From positions 62,001 to 126,000 of the forward strand of contig JAAXWO010000003.1 in assembly GCA_013334965.1 (NCBI GenBank): DNA of 64,000 nucleotides. The letters are read 5' to 3'. A program made the translations under genes and the position numbers. Position 1 is the first letter of the stretch; each line of letters begins with the position of its first letter. This document shows positions 18,858-30,622 of the stretch, in pieces. The notes under the pieces were generated by a model, which did no database searches, was not told where the DNA came from, and saw only the letters and a program-made list of their open reading frames with translations. The stretch is from Chlorobiaceae bacterium. Lineage in GTDB: Bacteria; Bacteroidota; Chlorobiia; Chlorobiales; Chlorobiaceae.

Positions 18858-19433
18858 ATGAGCGCCAAAAAAAAGGTGATTGAAGAGCAGCATCCTCCGC
18901 AACTCCACTGGTATGCCCTCAGGATCTATTCCGGCCATGAGCGTAAGGTCAAGGAAGGCATTGAGATGGAAGCGGAACGGTATGGTCTGACTGAGAAGAT
19001 CAAACAGGTCTACATTCCCTACGAGCGTTTTGTTGAGGTCAAGAACGGCAAGAAGAGAAGCCTCACCAAGAACGCATTTCCCGGTTATGTTCTGCTTGAG
19101 GCTGTGCTCGACAAGCAGACAAGGAACCTGATCATGGATATTCCATCGGTCATGGGATTTCTTGGAGTGGACGACAATCCCACCCCGCTTCGTCCCGACG
19201 AAGTAGAAAAAATTCTCGTACCTGAAGGCACCATCGAGCATCGTTCGGTTGTCGAAGCCCCGTTCAGGGTCGGAGACTCCGTCAAGGTTATCGACGGCCC
19301 GTTCAGCTCGCTTAACGGCATTGTTCACGAGGTCTGCACTGAAAGGATGAAGGTCAAGGTCATGATCAACTTCTTCGGCAGAAGCACGCCTACCGAACTG
19401 GATTTCTCCCAGGTGAAATCGGTTTCGCAATAA
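18858..19433 (+). CDS. nusG: Transcription termination/antitermination factor NusG
   Basis: The 191-residue product has the NGN domain (WYALRIYSGHERKVKEGIE, then FPGYVLLEA) and a C-terminal KOW motif (VGDSVKVIDGPFSSLNGIVHEV). It binds RNA polymerase, promotes elongation and couples it to Rho or the ribosome. The ATG at 18858 with GAGGT upstream is preferred over the in-frame TTG two codons earlier. The gene lies between secE and rplK. Confidence 0.97.
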   Translation: MSAKKKVIEEQHPPQLHWYALRIYSGHERKVKEGIEMEAERYGLTEKIKQVYIPYERFVEVKNGKKRSLTKNAFPGYVLLEAVLDKQTRNLIMDIPSVMGFLGVDDNPTPLRPDEVEKILVPEGTIEHRSVVEAPFRVGDSVKVIDGPFSSLNGIVHEVCTERMKVKVMINFFGRSTPTELDFSQVKSVSQ

Positions 19434-19477
19434 CAGAGTTCAAGTTTTTATTCAAGCTGTTGAAAGAGAGATAGAAT

Positions 19478-19903
19478 ATGGCAAAAAAGGTAGTAGGGTT
19501 CATCAAGTTGCAAATTCCTGCAGGAGCCGCGAATCCTGCCCCCCCCGTCGGTCCTGCACTGGGCCAGAAAGGGGTCAACATCATGGAGTTCTGCAAGCAG
19601 TTCAATGCCAAGACCCAGTCTGAGGCAGGAATGATCACGCCGGTCGTGATCACGGTCTATTCCGACAAGTCGTTCACGTTCGTCACCAAGACTCCTCCGG
19701 CAGCTGTGCTCCTCCTCAAGGAAGCAAAGCTTCAGAAGGGTTCCGGCGAGCCGAACCGCAACAAGGTCGGTACGGTCACGATGGAGCAGGTCCGCAGGAT
19801 CGCCGAGCTGAAAAGGCCCGACCTCAACGCAATCGATATCGATGGCGCAGCACAGATGGTCATGGGTACAGCTCGCAGCATGGGTATCATCGTCGAAGGC
19901 TGA
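19478..19903 (+). CDS. rplK: Ribosomal protein L11
   Basis: The 141-residue product is typical in length. It contains the proline-rich N-terminal switch ([20 protein letters not shown]), [14 protein letters not shown], and a C-terminal rRNA-binding domain. L11 forms the GTPase-associated centre with 23S rRNA and L10. A Shine-Dalgarno GAAAGAGAG precedes the ATG. It heads the L11-L1-L10-L12 set. Confidence 0.98.
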   Translation: MAKKVVGFIKLQIPAGAANPAPPVGPALGQKGVNIMEFCKQFNAKTQSEAGMITPVVITVYSDKSFTFVTKTPPAAVLLLKEAKLQKGSGEPNRNKVGTVTMEQVRRIAELKRPDLNAIDIDGAAQMVMGTARSMGIIVEG

Positions 19904-19968
19904 TAGACGAGAAAGTTTTTTTTACCGTGGGAGGCCTGACAAGCCGCTTTCATAACCACTAATACATA

Positions 19969-20664
19969 ATGTCAATGGCTGGAAAGAATTACAAGAGCGC
20001 TACCGCAAAGGTGAACCGCACTCAGGAGTATGAGATTGCGGAAGCTGTAGAGAAAGTAAAAGAGATCACCACCGCAAAATTTGACGCGACCATCGATATC
20101 GCCATGAAGCTGGGAGTCGATCCCCGCCATGCCGACCAGGTTGTTCGCGGCACGGTCATGCTCCCGCATGGTACCGGTAAAACTGTTTCCGTCCTCGTTG
20201 TCTGCAAAGACGCCAAAGCTGAAGAAGCTCGCGAAGCAGGCGCCGATTTCGTCGGTTTCGAAGAGTACATCGAAAAGATCCAGGCTGGATGGACGGGCGT
20301 CGACGTGATCGTCGCTACTCCTGACGTCATGGGTCAGCTCGGTAAAGTTGCCAAGATCCTCGGCCCACGCGGCCTGATGCCGAACCCGAAGTCGGGTACG
20401 GTCACCATGGACGTCGCCAAGGCTGTCCGCGAGGTTAAAGCCGGTAAAATCGAATTCAGGGTTGACAAGGCAGGCAATATCCACGCACCCGTTGGAAAAG
20501 TATCGTTCGACAGTGACAAGCTGGTAAGCAACATCACCAGCTTCATCAAGGAAGTGGTCCGCCTGAAGCCGTCGGCTGCAAAAGGCCAGTACGTTCAGGG
20601 CATCACCGTTTCGAGCACCATGTCCCCGGGCGTGAAGGTGAAAAGGGAAAAATTTGTTGCCTAA
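19969..20664 (+). CDS. rplA: Ribosomal protein L1
   Basis: The 231-residue product is a full-length L1. [20 protein letters not shown] and [13 protein letters not shown] lie in domain [16 protein letters not shown] in the conserved loop, and the C-terminal strand region closes domain I. L1 builds the mobile L1 stalk at the E site and in many bacteria represses its own L11-L1 mRNA. There are two in-frame ATGs two codons apart; either could be used. Confidence 0.98.
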   Translation: MSMAGKNYKSATAKVNRTQEYEIAEAVEKVKEITTAKFDATIDIAMKLGVDPRHADQVVRGTVMLPHGTGKTVSVLVVCKDAKAEEAREAGADFVGFEEYIEKIQAGWTGVDVIVATPDVMGQLGKVAKILGPRGLMPNPKSGTVTMDVAKAVREVKAGKIEFRVDKAGNIHAPVGKVSFDSDKLVSNITSFIKEVVRLKPSAAKGQYVQGITVSSTMSPGVKVKREKFVA

Positions 20665-20685
20665 CAATAAACGATTTTACACGAT

Positions 20686-21207
20686 ATGATGAAGCGAGAT
20701 AAAAAAGAGCAGATTGCTCAGGAAATAGCTGGTAAGATCGAGAGGTCGCAGGGCATCTATTTCACCGAATTCCAGGGCCTGGACGTTGCCAAGATGGGTC
20801 AGCTCCGCGGCGAATTCAGGAAAGCCGGCATCGAGTTCAAGGTTGTCAAGAACACCCTGATCAAGAAAGCGCTGAAGAACGTCGCTGACGCCGATAAACT
20901 GGCCAGCGGGTTGAAGAACACCACGGCGGTGGCTTTCGGTTACGACGATCCGGTCGCTCCTGCAAAGATCATCAAGAGGTTCAGCAAGGATAACGACGCC
21001 CTCAAGTTCAAGATGGCGACGATCGACGGTGTTGTTTTTGGCCCGGATTCACTTCCGCTGCTTTCCGAAATGCTCAGCAAGACGGAAAACGTCGGTCGTG
21101 CTGCAGGCCTGATCAACAACGTGATCAGTTCTGTACCGATGGTTGTCAACGCGGTGATGAGAAACCTCGTTTCCGTGATCGACCAGGTCGGAAAGCAGAA
21201 ACAATAA
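20686..21207 (+). CDS. rplJ: Ribosomal protein L10
   Basis: The 173-residue product has the L10 N-terminal domain (GIYFTEFQGLDVAKMGQLR, then EFKVVKNTLIKKAL) and a C-terminal helix that recruits L7/L12 dimers. It anchors the L12 stalk on the ribosome. Only 21 nt separate it from rplA, so there is no room for the long L10 leader seen in Escherichia coli; autoregulation would have to act elsewhere. Confidence 0.97.
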   Translation: MMKRDKKEQIAQEIAGKIERSQGIYFTEFQGLDVAKMGQLRGEFRKAGIEFKVVKNTLIKKALKNVADADKLASGLKNTTAVAFGYDDPVAPAKIIKRFSKDNDALKFKMATIDGVVFGPDSLPLLSEMLSKTENVGRAAGLINNVISSVPMVVNAVMRNLVSVIDQVGKQKQ

Positions 21208-21259
21208 TTTACGCACTCAAAGCTTCTATATTATTTAATTCAAACACAGAGAGGAAATA

Positions 21260-21637
21260 ATGTCATCTATCGCAAATCTTGTAGAAGAGATTGGTAAACT
21301 TACGCTTACCGAAGCTTCTGAGTTGGTGAAAGCTCTGGAGGAGAAATTCGGTGTGAGCGCAGCTCCTGCCGTATTCGCAGGCGCAGTCGCAGCCGCTCCT
21401 TCCGAAGCTGCCGCAGTCGAAGAGAAGACCGAGTTTGACGTCGTCCTGAAATCAGGCGGTGCCAACAAGATCAACGTCATCAAGGTTGTCCGTGCTCTCA
21501 CCGGCCTGGGCCTGAAAGAAGCCAAGGATCTCGTTGACGGCGCTCCGAAGACCGTTAAGGAAGCAGTCTCCAAGGACGAAGCTGAAAAGATCGCTAAAGA
21601 GCTGAAAGAAGCTGGCGCAGAAGTCGAGCTTGCTTGA
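21260..21637 (+). CDS. rplL: Ribosomal protein L7/L12
   Basis: The 125-residue product has an N-terminal dimerisation helix, an Ala-rich hinge (about residues 37-53), and the factor-binding C-terminal domain ([36 protein letters not shown]). It is the multicopy stalk protein that recruits translation factors. AGAGAGG precedes the ATG. A hairpin lies downstream before rpoB. Confidence 0.98.
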   Translation: MSSIANLVEEIGKLTLTEASELVKALEEKFGVSAAPAVFAGAVAAAPSEAAAVEEKTEFDVVLKSGGANKINVIKVVRALTGLGLKEAKDLVDGAPKTVKEAVSKDEAEKIAKELKEAGAEVELA

Positions 21638-21663
21638 TCTTTCCGAAGGCTGAAATAGTGACG

Positions 21664-21690
21664 AGCTCCGTGTCGATCCGGGACGGAGCT
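21664..21690 (+). promoter_or_regulatory. Hairpin in the rplL-rpoB spacer (candidate attenuator or processing site)
   Basis: The stem AGCTCCGT/ACGGAGCT (21664-21671 with 21683-21690) has an 11-nt loop and a weakly T-rich tail. In other bacteria this spacer holds a partial terminator that sets rpoBC level relative to ribosomal proteins; that role here is inference. Confidence 0.5.
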
Positions 21691-21830
21691 TTGTCCGTTT
21701 GTGGAAATAAATTCTGATGATTTCCGGCCGGCTGAAATGTCGCCGACAGGATCTCCACTCCGGTATGAGTATTTACGGATCCCTGTTATGAATATACTGT
21801 TAAGTACTCCCTGCAATAGATAAAAGCGAG

Positions 21831-24800
21831 GTGCATGTGAAATTGGCTGATGCAACACCAACACCCTGTATTGACTTTTCAAAGATCCAGAGTATCATAG
21901 AACCCCCCGATCTTCTCAAGGTACAGTTAGATTCATTCCATAATTTTATACAGGATAGCGTTCCGCTTGCAAAGCGCAGGGATCAGGGTCTTGAAAAAGT
22001 CCTCAGGAGCGCCTTTCCGATTACCGATACCAGAGGTCTCTATCTTCTGGAATATATTTCGTACAGCTTCGACAAGCCTAAATACACGGTTGAGGAGTGT
22101 ATTGAGCGTGGCTTGACCTACGATGTTTCCCTCAAGATCAAACTGAAGCTCTCCTACAAGGATGAAGCCGACGAGGCTGACTGGAAGGAGACCATCCAGC
22201 AGGAGGTTTACCTCGGCAGGATCCCATATATGACCGAACGCGGCACATTCATCGTCAATGGAGCCGAACGTGTCGTTGTAGCCCAGCTGCACCGCTCTCC
22301 GGGCGTTGTGTTCAGCGAGGCGGTACATCCGAACGGCAAGAAGATGTATTCGGCCAAGATTGTTCCGACCCGCGGTTCATGGATTGAGTTCCAGACCGAC
22401 ATCAACAACCAGATCTACGTCTATATCGACCAGAAGAAGAACTTCCTGGTCACTGCATTGCTTCGTGCGATCGGTTTCGCCAAGGACGAGGACATCCTCG
22501 GACTGTTCGACATGGTCGAAGAGGTCGAGATCTCTTCCAAGAGTTCGAAGCGCGAGCAGCTCATCGGCCAGTATCTCGCATCGGATATCATCGACATGCA
22601 GACCGGCGAGGTCGTCAGTGCCAGGTCCGCCATCACCGAAGATATCATGGACCAGATCGTTGCTGCCGGCTACAAGAAGATCAAGGTGATCAAGGCGGTC
22701 AACCCCGACAAGGGGATCGACAAGTCCGTCATCATCAACACGATCCTCAACGACAGCTCTGCGACAGAGGAGCAGGCGCTCGAAATAGTCTACGAAGAGC
22801 TTCGTGCGAACGAAGCCCCCGACATCGATGCGGCAAGAAGCTTCCTTGAGCGCACCTTCTTCAACCAGAAGAAATACGATCTCGGCGATGTGGGGCGTTA
22901 CCGCATCCAGAAGAAGCTGCAGAACGAACTTTCGGAGTTCAACAGCTACCTTCCTGAAAGACCTGAACTCAAGGAGCTTTCAGATTCCATTTACGAAAGG
23001 ATTCTCCAGACGATCCGCACCTACTCGGAAGAGCCGATCGGTGACGACATCCTCGTGCTGACCCACTACGACATCATCGCGGTCATCAACTACCTGATCA
23101 AACTGGTCAACGGCATGGCAGAGGTCGACGACGTCGATCACCTTGCCAACAGGCGCGTACGGTCGGTCGGTGAGCAGCTTGCCGCGCAGTTCGTGATCGG
23201 CCTTGCCAGGATGGGCAAGAACGTCCGCGAGAAACTCAACTCACGCGACTCCGACAAGATCGCTCCGGCTGACCTGATCAACGCCAGGACCGTGTCGAGC
23301 GTCGTATCGAGCTTCTTCGCCACAAGCCAGCTCTCACAGTTCATGGACCAGACCAACCCTCTGGCCGAAATGACCAACAAGCGCAGGGTATCTGCCCTTG
23401 GCCCAGGAGGTCTTACCCGTGAGCGCGCAGGTTTCGAGGTTCGTGACGTCCACTATACCCATTACGGCCGCCTCTGTCCGATTGAAACCCCTGAAGGTCC
23501 GAACATCGGTCTTATCTCATCGCTTTCGGTCTACGCTGAAATCAACGACAAGGGATTCATCCAGACGCCTTACCGTCTTGTTGAAAAGGGTCTGGTCACC
23601 GACACGGTGCTCATGCTCTCCGCAGAAGACGAAGAGAACAAGATCACGGTGCCTGTCAGCATTCAGCTGGACGCCAACAACAGGATCGCCGCTGAATCGG
23701 TTCAGGCAAGGACCAAGGGCGACTACCCGCTCGTGCTTGCCGAAGACGTCAACTACATGGACGTCTCCCCGGTCCAGATCGTCAGTGCGGCTGCCGCGCT
23801 GATCCCGTTCCTGGAGCACGATGACGGTAACCGAGCCCTGATGGGTGCGAACATGCAGCGCCAGGCCGTGCCACTCCTGATCTCCGATGCTCCGGTCGTC
23901 GGCACCGGCATGGAGGCAATGGTCGCCCGCGATTCGCGTGCGGTTATCCTTGCAGAAGGTCCCGGCGTGGTCCAGAGCGTCACAGCCGAGCGTATCGAGA
24001 TCCGTTACGATATCGATCCGGAAAACGCGACAGTATCGCTTCTTGATCCCGACGAAGGCGTCAAGATCTACAAGCTTATTAAATTCAAGCGCTCCAACCA
24101 GGATACCTGCATTTCGCAGCGTCCGCTGGTGCGCAACGGCCAGAGGATCGACAAGGGCGACGTCCTTGCAGACAGCTCTTCGACTGACAACGGTGAACTG
24201 GCCCTCGGAAAGAACGTGCTCGTGGCCTTCATGCCATGGCGTGGGTACAACTTCGAGGATGCCATCATCCTGAGCGAGAGGCTCGTTTATGACGATGTCT
24301 TTACCTCAATCCACGTTCACGAGTTCGAATCGAACGTACGCGACACCAAACGGGGCGAAGAGCAGTTCACCCGAGACATCTACAATGTCAGCGAGGACGC
24401 TCTCAGGAACCTCGACGAGAACGGTATCGTCCGCATCGGCGCTGAAGTCAAGGAGCGTGACATCCTGGTCGGCAAGATCACGCCGAAAGGCGAAAGCGAT
24501 CCGACGCCGGAAGAGAAGCTGCTCCGCGCGATATTCGGCGACAAGTCCAGCGACGTCAAGGACGCCTCGATGCATGTGCCTGCCGGAATGAAGGGCATTG
24601 TCATCAAGACAAAGCTTTTCAGCCGCAAGAAAAAGATCGGCATGGACGTCAAAGAGAAGCTCGAAGCTGTCGACAAGCAGTTTGACATCAGGGAAGCTGA
24701 TCTCCGCAGGCGTTTCGCCCGCTGGATGAAACAGCATCTCGACGGCAAGAAAAGTGCGCTCATCCAGACCGACAAGGGCAAGGTGCTCGTTCCCGAGGGA

Positions 24801-25748
24801 ACGGTCATCGACGAAGCCCTGCTGGCGAAGTTCAACGGATTGCCGTTCCTCGAATCGATCGATGTGACCAAAGGGATCGTTTCGGGAGCGAAAAACAATG
24901 AAAACGTCGTTCGCCTGATCAGGGAATACCGCCTTAAGCTGAAAGACCTGTCGGACGAGCGTGATAACGAGAAGTACAAGATCAACGTAGGCGACGAGTT
25001 GCCCCCCGGCATCGAAGAGCTTGCCAAGGTCTATATCGCCCAGAAGAGGAAGATCCAGGTAGGTGACAAGATGGCAGGCCGCCACGGTAACAAGGGTGTT
25101 GTCGGCAAGATTCTCCCGATCGAGGACATGCCGTTCATGGAAGACGGAACCCCGGTCGACATCGTGCTGAACCCGCTTGGTGTGCCGAGCCGTATGAACA
25201 TCGGACAGCTTTACGAAACCTCGCTCGGATGGGCAGGCAAAACGTTGGGTGTCAAGTTCAAGACTCCGATTTTCAACGGTGCCACCTACGCCGAGGTTCA
25301 GGAACAGCTCGTTAAGGCAGGACTTCCTGGCCACGGCAAAGTCAAATTGTTCGACGGTCGAACCGGCGAGCAGTTCCATGACGAAGTCACCGTCGGTTAT
25401 ATCTATATGCTGAAGCTGAGCCACCTTGTCGATGACAAGATCCATGCCAGGTCGATCGGTCCATATTCGCTCATCACCCAGCAGCCGCTTGGTGGCAAGG
25501 CGCAGTTCGGCGGCCAGAGATTCGGTGAAATGGAGGTCTGGGCTCTTGAAGCATATGGTGCTGCAAATATTCTTCGCGAGATGCTCACGGTCAAATCCGA
25601 TGACGTCATCGGCAGGAACAAAACCTATGAAGCAATCGTCAAGGGCCAGAATCTGCCGGAACCCGGAACACCTGAATCGTTCAACGTCCTTGTCAGGGAG
25701 TTGCAGGGTCTTGGCCTTGAGATAAGAATAGACGACAGAGTGCCTTAG
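21831..25748 (+). CDS. rpoB: DNA-directed RNA polymerase subunit beta
   Basis: The ~1305-residue product is a complete beta subunit. The rifampicin region has [20 protein letters not shown] with [20 protein letters not shown], and [20 protein letters not shown] follows. [14 protein letters not shown] and [20 protein letters not shown] near the C terminus build the catalytic channel. The start is not ATG: GTG codons at 21831 and 21837 and a TTG at 21843 are in frame, and the GAGG at 21828-21831 best suits GTG 21837. The rifampicin-site residues seen are the common sensitive type. It is cotranscribed with rpoC. Confidence 0.98.
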   Translation: MHVKLADATPTPCIDFSKIQSIIEPPDLLKVQLDSFHNFIQDSVPLAKRRDQGLEKVLRSAFPITDTRGLYLLEYISYSFDKPKYTVEECIERGLTYDVSLKIKLKLSYKDEADEADWKETIQQEVYLGRIPYMTERGTFIVNGAERVVVAQLHRSPGVVFSEAVHPNGKKMYSAKIVPTRGSWIEFQTDINNQIYVYIDQKKNFLVTALLRAIGFAKDEDILGLFDMVEEVEISSKSSKREQLIGQYLASDIIDMQTGEVVSARSAITEDIMDQIVAAGYKKIKVIKAVNPDKGIDKSVIINTILNDSSATEEQALEIVYEELRANEAPDIDAARSFLERTFFNQKKYDLGDVGRYRIQKKLQNELSEFNSYLPERPELKELSDSIYERILQTIRTYSEEPIGDDILVLTHYDIIAVINYLIKLVNGMAEVDDVDHLANRRVRSVGEQLAAQFVIGLARMGKNVREKLNSRDSDKIAPADLINARTVSSVVSSFFATSQLSQFMDQTNPLAEMTNKRRVSALGPGGLTRERAGFEVRDVHYTHYGRLCPIETPEGPNIGLISSLSVYAEINDKGFIQTPYRLVEKGLVTDTVLMLSAEDEENKITVPVSIQLDANNRIAAESVQARTKGDYPLVLAEDVNYMDVSPVQIVSAAAALIPFLEHDDGNRALMGANMQRQAVPLLISDAPVVGTGMEAMVARDSRAVILAEGPGVVQSVTAERIEIRYDIDPENATVSLLDPDEGVKIYKLIKFKRSNQDTCISQRPLVRNGQRIDKGDVLADSSSTDNGELALGKNVLVAFMPWRGYNFEDAIILSERLVYDDVFTSIHVHEFESNVRDTKRGEEQFTRDIYNVSEDALRNLDENGIVRIGAEVKERDILVGKITPKGESDPTPEEKLLRAIFGDKSSDVKDASMHVPAGMKGIVIKTKLFSRKKKIGMDVKEKLEAVDKQFDIREADLRRRFARWMKQHLDGKKSALIQTDKGKVLVPEGTVIDEALLAKFNGLPFLESIDVTKGIVSGAKNNENVVRLIREYRLKLKDLSDERDNEKYKINVGDELPPGIEELAKVYIAQKRKIQVGDKMAGRHGNKGVVGKILPIEDMPFMEDGTPVDIVLNPLGVPSRMNIGQLYETSLGWAGKTLGVKFKTPIFNGATYAEVQEQLVKAGLPGHGKVKLFDGRTGEQFHDEVTVGYIYMLKLSHLVDDKIHARSIGPYSLITQQPLGGKAQFGGQRFGEMEVWALEAYGAANILREMLTVKSDDVIGRNKTYEAIVKGQNLPEPGTPESFNVLVRELQGLGLEIRIDDRVP

Positions 25749-25766
25749 TATGTGAAACAGGCAGAC

Positions 25767-25804
25767 GGCGCGTCCCGGCGATGATGACATCCCAGGGACG
25801 CGCC
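25767..25804 (+). promoter_or_regulatory. Hairpin in the rpoB-rpoC spacer
   Basis: A 10-bp perfect GC-rich stem, GGCGCGTCCC/GGGACGCGCC, closes an 18-nt loop between the two genes with no T run. It is likely an mRNA processing or stability element. Confidence 0.5.
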
Positions 25805-25863
25805 CATGAGTGCATAATAAGTATCAAGGCTAATTTCAAGGTTGTTTAACAGGGATATCGACC

Positions 25864-28800
25864 ATGATATTTTCACAGGGATCATCGCCGCTTAAAGGTG
25901 ATTTTTCAAAGATCAAGTTCAGCATAGCATCGCCGGAAAGCATTCTTGCCCATTCTCGTGGCGAGGTGCTCAAGCCGGAAACCATCAACTACCGTACCTT
26001 CAAGCCGGAACGTGATGGTCTGATGTGCGAAAAGATATTCGGTCCTACCAAGGACTGGGAGTGCTACTGCGGCAAATACAAGAGGGTCCGTTACAAAGGG
26101 ATCATCTGCGACCGCTGTGGCGTCGAAGTTACCACCAAGAGCGTACGCCGTGAGCGCATGGGACATATATCCCTTGCCGTGCCGGTCGTCCACACCTGGT
26201 TTTTCCGCTCGGTGCCGAGCAAGATCGGCGCGTTGCTTGATCTCTCCACAAAAGAGCTCGAGCGCATTATCTACTACGAAGTCTACGTGGTCATCAACCC
26301 TGGTGAACCCGGCGAAAAGCAGGGCATCAAGAAGTTCGACCGCCTGACCGAGGAGCAGTATTTCCAGATTATAACAGAATACGAAGAGAACCAGGACCTC
26401 GACGATTCCGATTCGGCAAAGTTCGTGGCAAAGATGGGCGGCGAAGCCATCCACATGCTGCTGAAAGGTCTGAATCTCGAAGAGATCGCCGTCAACCTTC
26501 GCAAAGTGCTCAAGGAGAGCGGTTCTGAACAGAAGAGGGCCGATGCGCTCAAGCGTCTCAAGGTCGTTGAAGCGTTCAGGAAGAGCTACGAACCGCAGAA
26601 ACGTACCAGGAAAAAGTCAACAGGACTGTTTCCCGAGGACGATATGCCCGAGCCTTACATCTACGAAGGCAACAAACCTGAATATATGGTGATGGAGGTC
26701 GTTCCGGTCATTCCTCCGGAGCTGCGCCCGCTGGTGCCGCTCGAAGGCGGCCGTTTCGCCACATCCGATCTCAACGACCTGTACCGCAGGGTGATCATCC
26801 GCAACAACAGGTTGAAAAAGCTGATAGACATCCGCGCACCTGAGGTCATTCTGCGCAACGAAAAACGTATGCTGCAGGAGGCTGTGGACGCACTGTTCGA
26901 CAACTCACGCAAGGCAAACGCAGTCAAGACCGGCGAGTCCAACAGGCCGCTCAAGTCCCTGTCAGACGCCCTCAAGGGCAAGCAGGGCCGATTCCGCCAG
27001 AACCTGCTCGGTAAGCGCGTCGACTACTCCGGTCGTTCGGTTATCGTTGTTGGCCCGGAGCTCCAGCTGCACCAGTGCGGTCTTCCGAAGAGCATGGCCA
27101 TCGAGCTTTTCCAGCCGTTCGTCATTCGTCGCCTGGTTGAGCGCGGTATCGCCAAATCGGTTAAATCGGCAAAGAAGCTGATCGACAAGAAAGATCCTAT
27201 TGTCTGGGACGTCCTTGAGAAGGTCATCGACGGTCGCCCGGTTCTGCTGAACCGCGCTCCGACCCTGCACAGACTCGGTATCCAGGCTTTCCAGCCGGTG
27301 CTGATCGAAGGCAAGGCTATCCAGATCCATCCTCTTGTCTGTACGGCGTTCAACGCTGACTTCGACGGTGACCAGATGGCCGTTCACGTGCCGCTGTCCC
27401 AGGAGGCCCAGCTTGAGGCTGCGCTTCTGATGCTTTCATCGCACAACCTCATTCTTCCGCAGTCCGGTAAACCGGTCACCGTTCCTTCGCAGGACATGGT
27501 GCTCGGCATGTACTACCTGACGAAATCGCGTCCCGGCGACAGGGGTGAAGGCCAGATATTCTACTCGATGGAGGAGGTTATCATCGCCTACAACGAACAG
27601 CGGGTAGGGCTGCATGCCCAGATCTTTATCAAGTATGACGGAAAGATCGACCAGAAGTTCGATCCGGTCCGCCTGCTTGAGATGCTGCCTGAAGACCAGG
27701 TCGAAAAGAAAGCCTGGCTGAAGTCGCAGATAGAGAAGAAACAGATTCTCGTCACGACGGTGGGCAGGGTCATTTTCAACGTTCACGTTCCCAAGAAGAT
27801 CGGCTTCATCAACAAGCTGATCAACAAGAAGGTTGCAAAGGAGCTGATTTCGCATCTTTCGAGCGAGGTGGGCAACGTTGAAACCGCACGCTTCCTCGAC
27901 AACATCAAGGAGGTCGGCTTCAACTACGCCATGAGGGGCGGCCTTTCCATCGGCCTGTCAGACGCCATCGTTCCGGAAACGAAAGCACGTCACATCAAGA
28001 ACGCCCAGCGTGACAGCGCCAAGGTCATCAAGGAGTACAACCGCGGAACGCTCACGGACAACGAACGTTACAACCAGATCGTCGACGTATGGCAGAAGAC
28101 TTCCAACCTTGTCGCCGACGAGTCATACGAGAAGCTCAAGAAGGACAGGGAAGGCTTCAACCCGCTCTACATGATGCTTGATTCAGGTGCCCGAGGCTCA
28201 AGGGAGCAGGTAAGGCAGCTGACAGGTATGAGGGGTCTTATCGCCCGTCCGCAGAAATCGATGTCCGGCCAGCCGGGTGAGATCATCGAGAACCCGATTA
28301 TCTCCAACCTCAAGGAGGGGCTTACGGTCCTTGAGTACTTCATCTCGACGCACGGCGCCCGTAAGGGTCTTTCCGATACCTCGCTCAAGACGGCTGACGC
28401 AGGTTACCTGACCAGGCGACTGCACGACGTCGCACAGGACGTGATCGTCACCATTGACGACTGCGGTACGACCCGTGGCCTCCATGTCGAGCGTAACATC
28501 GAAGAGGAGACCAGCGGCCAGATCAAGTTCCGTGAAAAGATCAAGGGACGCGTCGCTGCACGCGATATCGTCGATGTCATTACCGACAATGTCGTCGTCA
28601 AGTCAGGTGAGATCATCACCGAAGAGCTTGCCGACATCATTCAGGACACGGCAGGCGTTGAAGAGGCGGAAATCCGTTCGGTGCTCACCTGCGAATCAAA
28701 GCAGGGTATCTGCTCGAAGTGCTACGGCACAAACCTCTCGGTCCACAAGCTGGTCGAGATCGGTGAGGCTGTCGGCGTTATCGCTGCGCAGTCCATCGGT

Positions 28801-30351
28801 GAGCCTGGTACACAGCTGACGCTTCGTACCTTCCACCAGGGTGGTGCGGCACAGGGCGGCATCTCGGAAACCGAAACCAAAGCCTTCTACGAAGGTCAGG
28901 TCGAGCTCGAGGACGTCAAAAGCGTCGAACACAGCATCATCACCGAGGACGGTGTCGAAGAGACCCGCCAGATCGTCATCCAGAAGAACGGTAAGCTCAA
29001 CATCATTGACTCGGATTCGGGCAAGGTGCTGAAACGCTATGTCGTTCCTCACGGTGCGCACATCAACGTGATTCATGGCCAGATCGTGAAGAAAGACCAG
29101 GTACTGTTCAGCAGTGAGCCGAACAGCACGCAGATCATCGCCGAAATGCACGGTATCGCACGGTTCGTCGATATCGAAAAGGGTGTCACCTACAAGGAAG
29201 AGGTCGATCCGCAGACTGGTTTTGCGCAGCACACCATCATCAACTGGCGTTCGAAGCTCCGCGCATCAGAAACGCGTGAACCGAGGATCGTTATCATGAC
29301 AGAAGCGGGCGAGATCAGGAAAACCTATCCGGTGCCGATCAAGTCCAACCTTTACGTCGAAGACGGACAGGCGGTCAACCCCGGCGACATCATTGCCAAG
29401 GTTCCGCGGAACCTCGACCGTGTCGGCGGCGATATCACGGCCGGTCTTCCAAAGGTTACCGAACTGTTCGAAGCCCGTATCCCGACCGATCCGGCCATCG
29501 TGTCCGAAATTGACGGTTACGTCAGCTTCGGTTCACAGCGCAGGAGCAGCAAGGAGATCAAGGTCAAGAACGACTTCGGTGAAGAGAAAGTATATTACGT
29601 CCAGGTCGGTAAGCACGTGCTTGCCACCGAGGGCGACGAAGTGCACGCCGGTGATCCGATGACCGACGGCGCAGTTTCACCTCAGGATATCCTCCGTATC
29701 CAGGGTCCTAACGCTGTTCAGCAGTACCTGGTCAACGAGATCCAGAAGGTTTACCAGATCAACGCAGGCGTCGAAATCAACGACAAGCACCTTGAGGTGA
29801 TCGTCCGCCAGATGCTGCAGAAAGTCCGCGTGGAAGAGCCGGGTGATACCGAGCTTCTGCCGGGCGACCTGATCGACAGGAGCGCCTTCATCGAGGCTAA
29901 CGAAGCTGTTGCAGAGAAGGTCAGGGTGACCGACAAGGGAGATGCTCCGGCCAGGATCATCGAAGGCCAGCTCTACAAGCAGCGCGACATCACCAAGCTG
30001 AACCGCGAACTCCGCAGGAACAGCAAGGCGCTGGTCGCAATCGAGCCCGCCCTTCAGGCGACATCGCATCCCGTGCTGCTTGGCATTACCAGCGCAGCGC
30101 TGCAGACAGAGAGCGTGATCTCCGCGGCATCGTTCCAGGAGACCACGAAGGTGCTGACCGATGCAGCAGTCGCAGGCAAGATCGATTACCTCGGCGGCCT
30201 CAAGGAGAACGTCATTGTCGGCAAGCTCATTCCTGCAGGTACCGGCCTTCGCAAATACCGCGCCATCAGGCTCCGCTCCAATGGCCTTCAGCCCGCTGAA
30301 GCCATCGAAGCTCCTGTTGTCGAAGAGGAAGACGGTTCAGACGAAGAATAA
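25864..30351 (+). CDS. rpoC: DNA-directed RNA polymerase subunit beta'
   Basis: The 1495-residue product is complete. It has the N-terminal zinc site ([20 protein letters not shown]), the catalytic Mg motif NADFDGDQM, the bridge and trigger-loop region ([19 protein letters not shown], then [12 protein letters not shown]), and the second zinc site ([15 protein letters not shown]). A beta'-specific insert of some 200 residues near the trigger loop region is followed by the conserved C-terminal end and an acidic tail (EEEDGSDEE). It forms the active centre clamp with beta. Transcription ends at the hairpin at 30391-30430. Confidence 0.98.
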   Translation: MIFSQGSSPLKGDFSKIKFSIASPESILAHSRGEVLKPETINYRTFKPERDGLMCEKIFGPTKDWECYCGKYKRVRYKGIICDRCGVEVTTKSVRRERMGHISLAVPVVHTWFFRSVPSKIGALLDLSTKELERIIYYEVYVVINPGEPGEKQGIKKFDRLTEEQYFQIITEYEENQDLDDSDSAKFVAKMGGEAIHMLLKGLNLEEIAVNLRKVLKESGSEQKRADALKRLKVVEAFRKSYEPQKRTRKKSTGLFPEDDMPEPYIYEGNKPEYMVMEVVPVIPPELRPLVPLEGGRFATSDLNDLYRRVIIRNNRLKKLIDIRAPEVILRNEKRMLQEAVDALFDNSRKANAVKTGESNRPLKSLSDALKGKQGRFRQNLLGKRVDYSGRSVIVVGPELQLHQCGLPKSMAIELFQPFVIRRLVERGIAKSVKSAKKLIDKKDPIVWDVLEKVIDGRPVLLNRAPTLHRLGIQAFQPVLIEGKAIQIHPLVCTAFNADFDGDQMAVHVPLSQEAQLEAALLMLSSHNLILPQSGKPVTVPSQDMVLGMYYLTKSRPGDRGEGQIFYSMEEVIIAYNEQRVGLHAQIFIKYDGKIDQKFDPVRLLEMLPEDQVEKKAWLKSQIEKKQILVTTVGRVIFNVHVPKKIGFINKLINKKVAKELISHLSSEVGNVETARFLDNIKEVGFNYAMRGGLSIGLSDAIVPETKARHIKNAQRDSAKVIKEYNRGTLTDNERYNQIVDVWQKTSNLVADESYEKLKKDREGFNPLYMMLDSGARGSREQVRQLTGMRGLIARPQKSMSGQPGEIIENPIISNLKEGLTVLEYFISTHGARKGLSDTSLKTADAGYLTRRLHDVAQDVIVTIDDCGTTRGLHVERNIEEETSGQIKFREKIKGRVAARDIVDVITDNVVVKSGEIITEELADIIQDTAGVEEAEIRSVLTCESKQGICSKCYGTNLSVHKLVEIGEAVGVIAAQSIGEPGTQLTLRTFHQGGAAQGGISETETKAFYEGQVELEDVKSVEHSIITEDGVEETRQIVIQKNGKLNIIDSDSGKVLKRYVVPHGAHINVIHGQIVKKDQVLFSSEPNSTQIIAEMHGIARFVDIEKGVTYKEEVDPQTGFAQHTIINWRSKLRASETREPRIVIMTEAGEIRKTYPVPIKSNLYVEDGQAVNPGDIIAKVPRNLDRVGGDITAGLPKVTELFEARIPTDPAIVSEIDGYVSFGSQRRSSKEIKVKNDFGEEKVYYVQVGKHVLATEGDEVHAGDPMTDGAVSPQDILRIQGPNAVQQYLVNEIQKVYQINAGVEINDKHLEVIVRQMLQKVRVEEPGDTELLPGDLIDRSAFIEANEAVAEKVRVTDKGDAPARIIEGQLYKQRDITKLNRELRRNSKALVAIEPALQATSHPVLLGITSAALQTESVISAASFQETTKVLTDAAVAGKIDYLGGLKENVIVGKLIPAGTGLRKYRAIRLRSNGLQPAEAIEAPVVEEEDGSDEE

Positions 30352-30390
30352 GCCCTGAACGCTTCTCAGCTGCCTTAAACAGTATCATTA

Positions 30391-30430
30391 AAAGCCGCCT
30401 CATCCCGCAAAGATGAGGCGGCTTTGTTTT
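30391..30430 (+). terminator. Terminator of the rpoBC operon
   Basis: A 14-bp perfect stem (30391-30404 with 30412-30425) with a 7-nt loop and a T-rich tail. Confidence 0.93.
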
Positions 30431-30564
30431 TACGCAGAAATGGAACCAAGGTCATACACCTTCGTTGCATTTTCAGGTTGGTAGCCGGACCGGAAAATGA
30501 TAATGGCTGCAGCACATTTACCCCTCCTGAATACTTTATGTGCCTATGGTTTTTGCAATTGTAA

Positions 30565-30600
30565 TAAAAAAGGAGGCTGCCACTGGCAGCCTCCTTTTGA
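30565..30600 (-). terminator. Terminator of the accBC operon
   Basis: A stem of at least 13 bp (30568-30580 with 30586-30598) around a short loop. Read on the minus strand it ends in a T run, as expected after accC. Confidence 0.9.
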
Positions 30601-30622
30601 AGAACAGCAAAAACACCTGCTC

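Noticed and set aside
24306-25790. Minus-strand 494-codon frame across rpoB
   Set aside because: A shadow of rpoB with no motif of its own.
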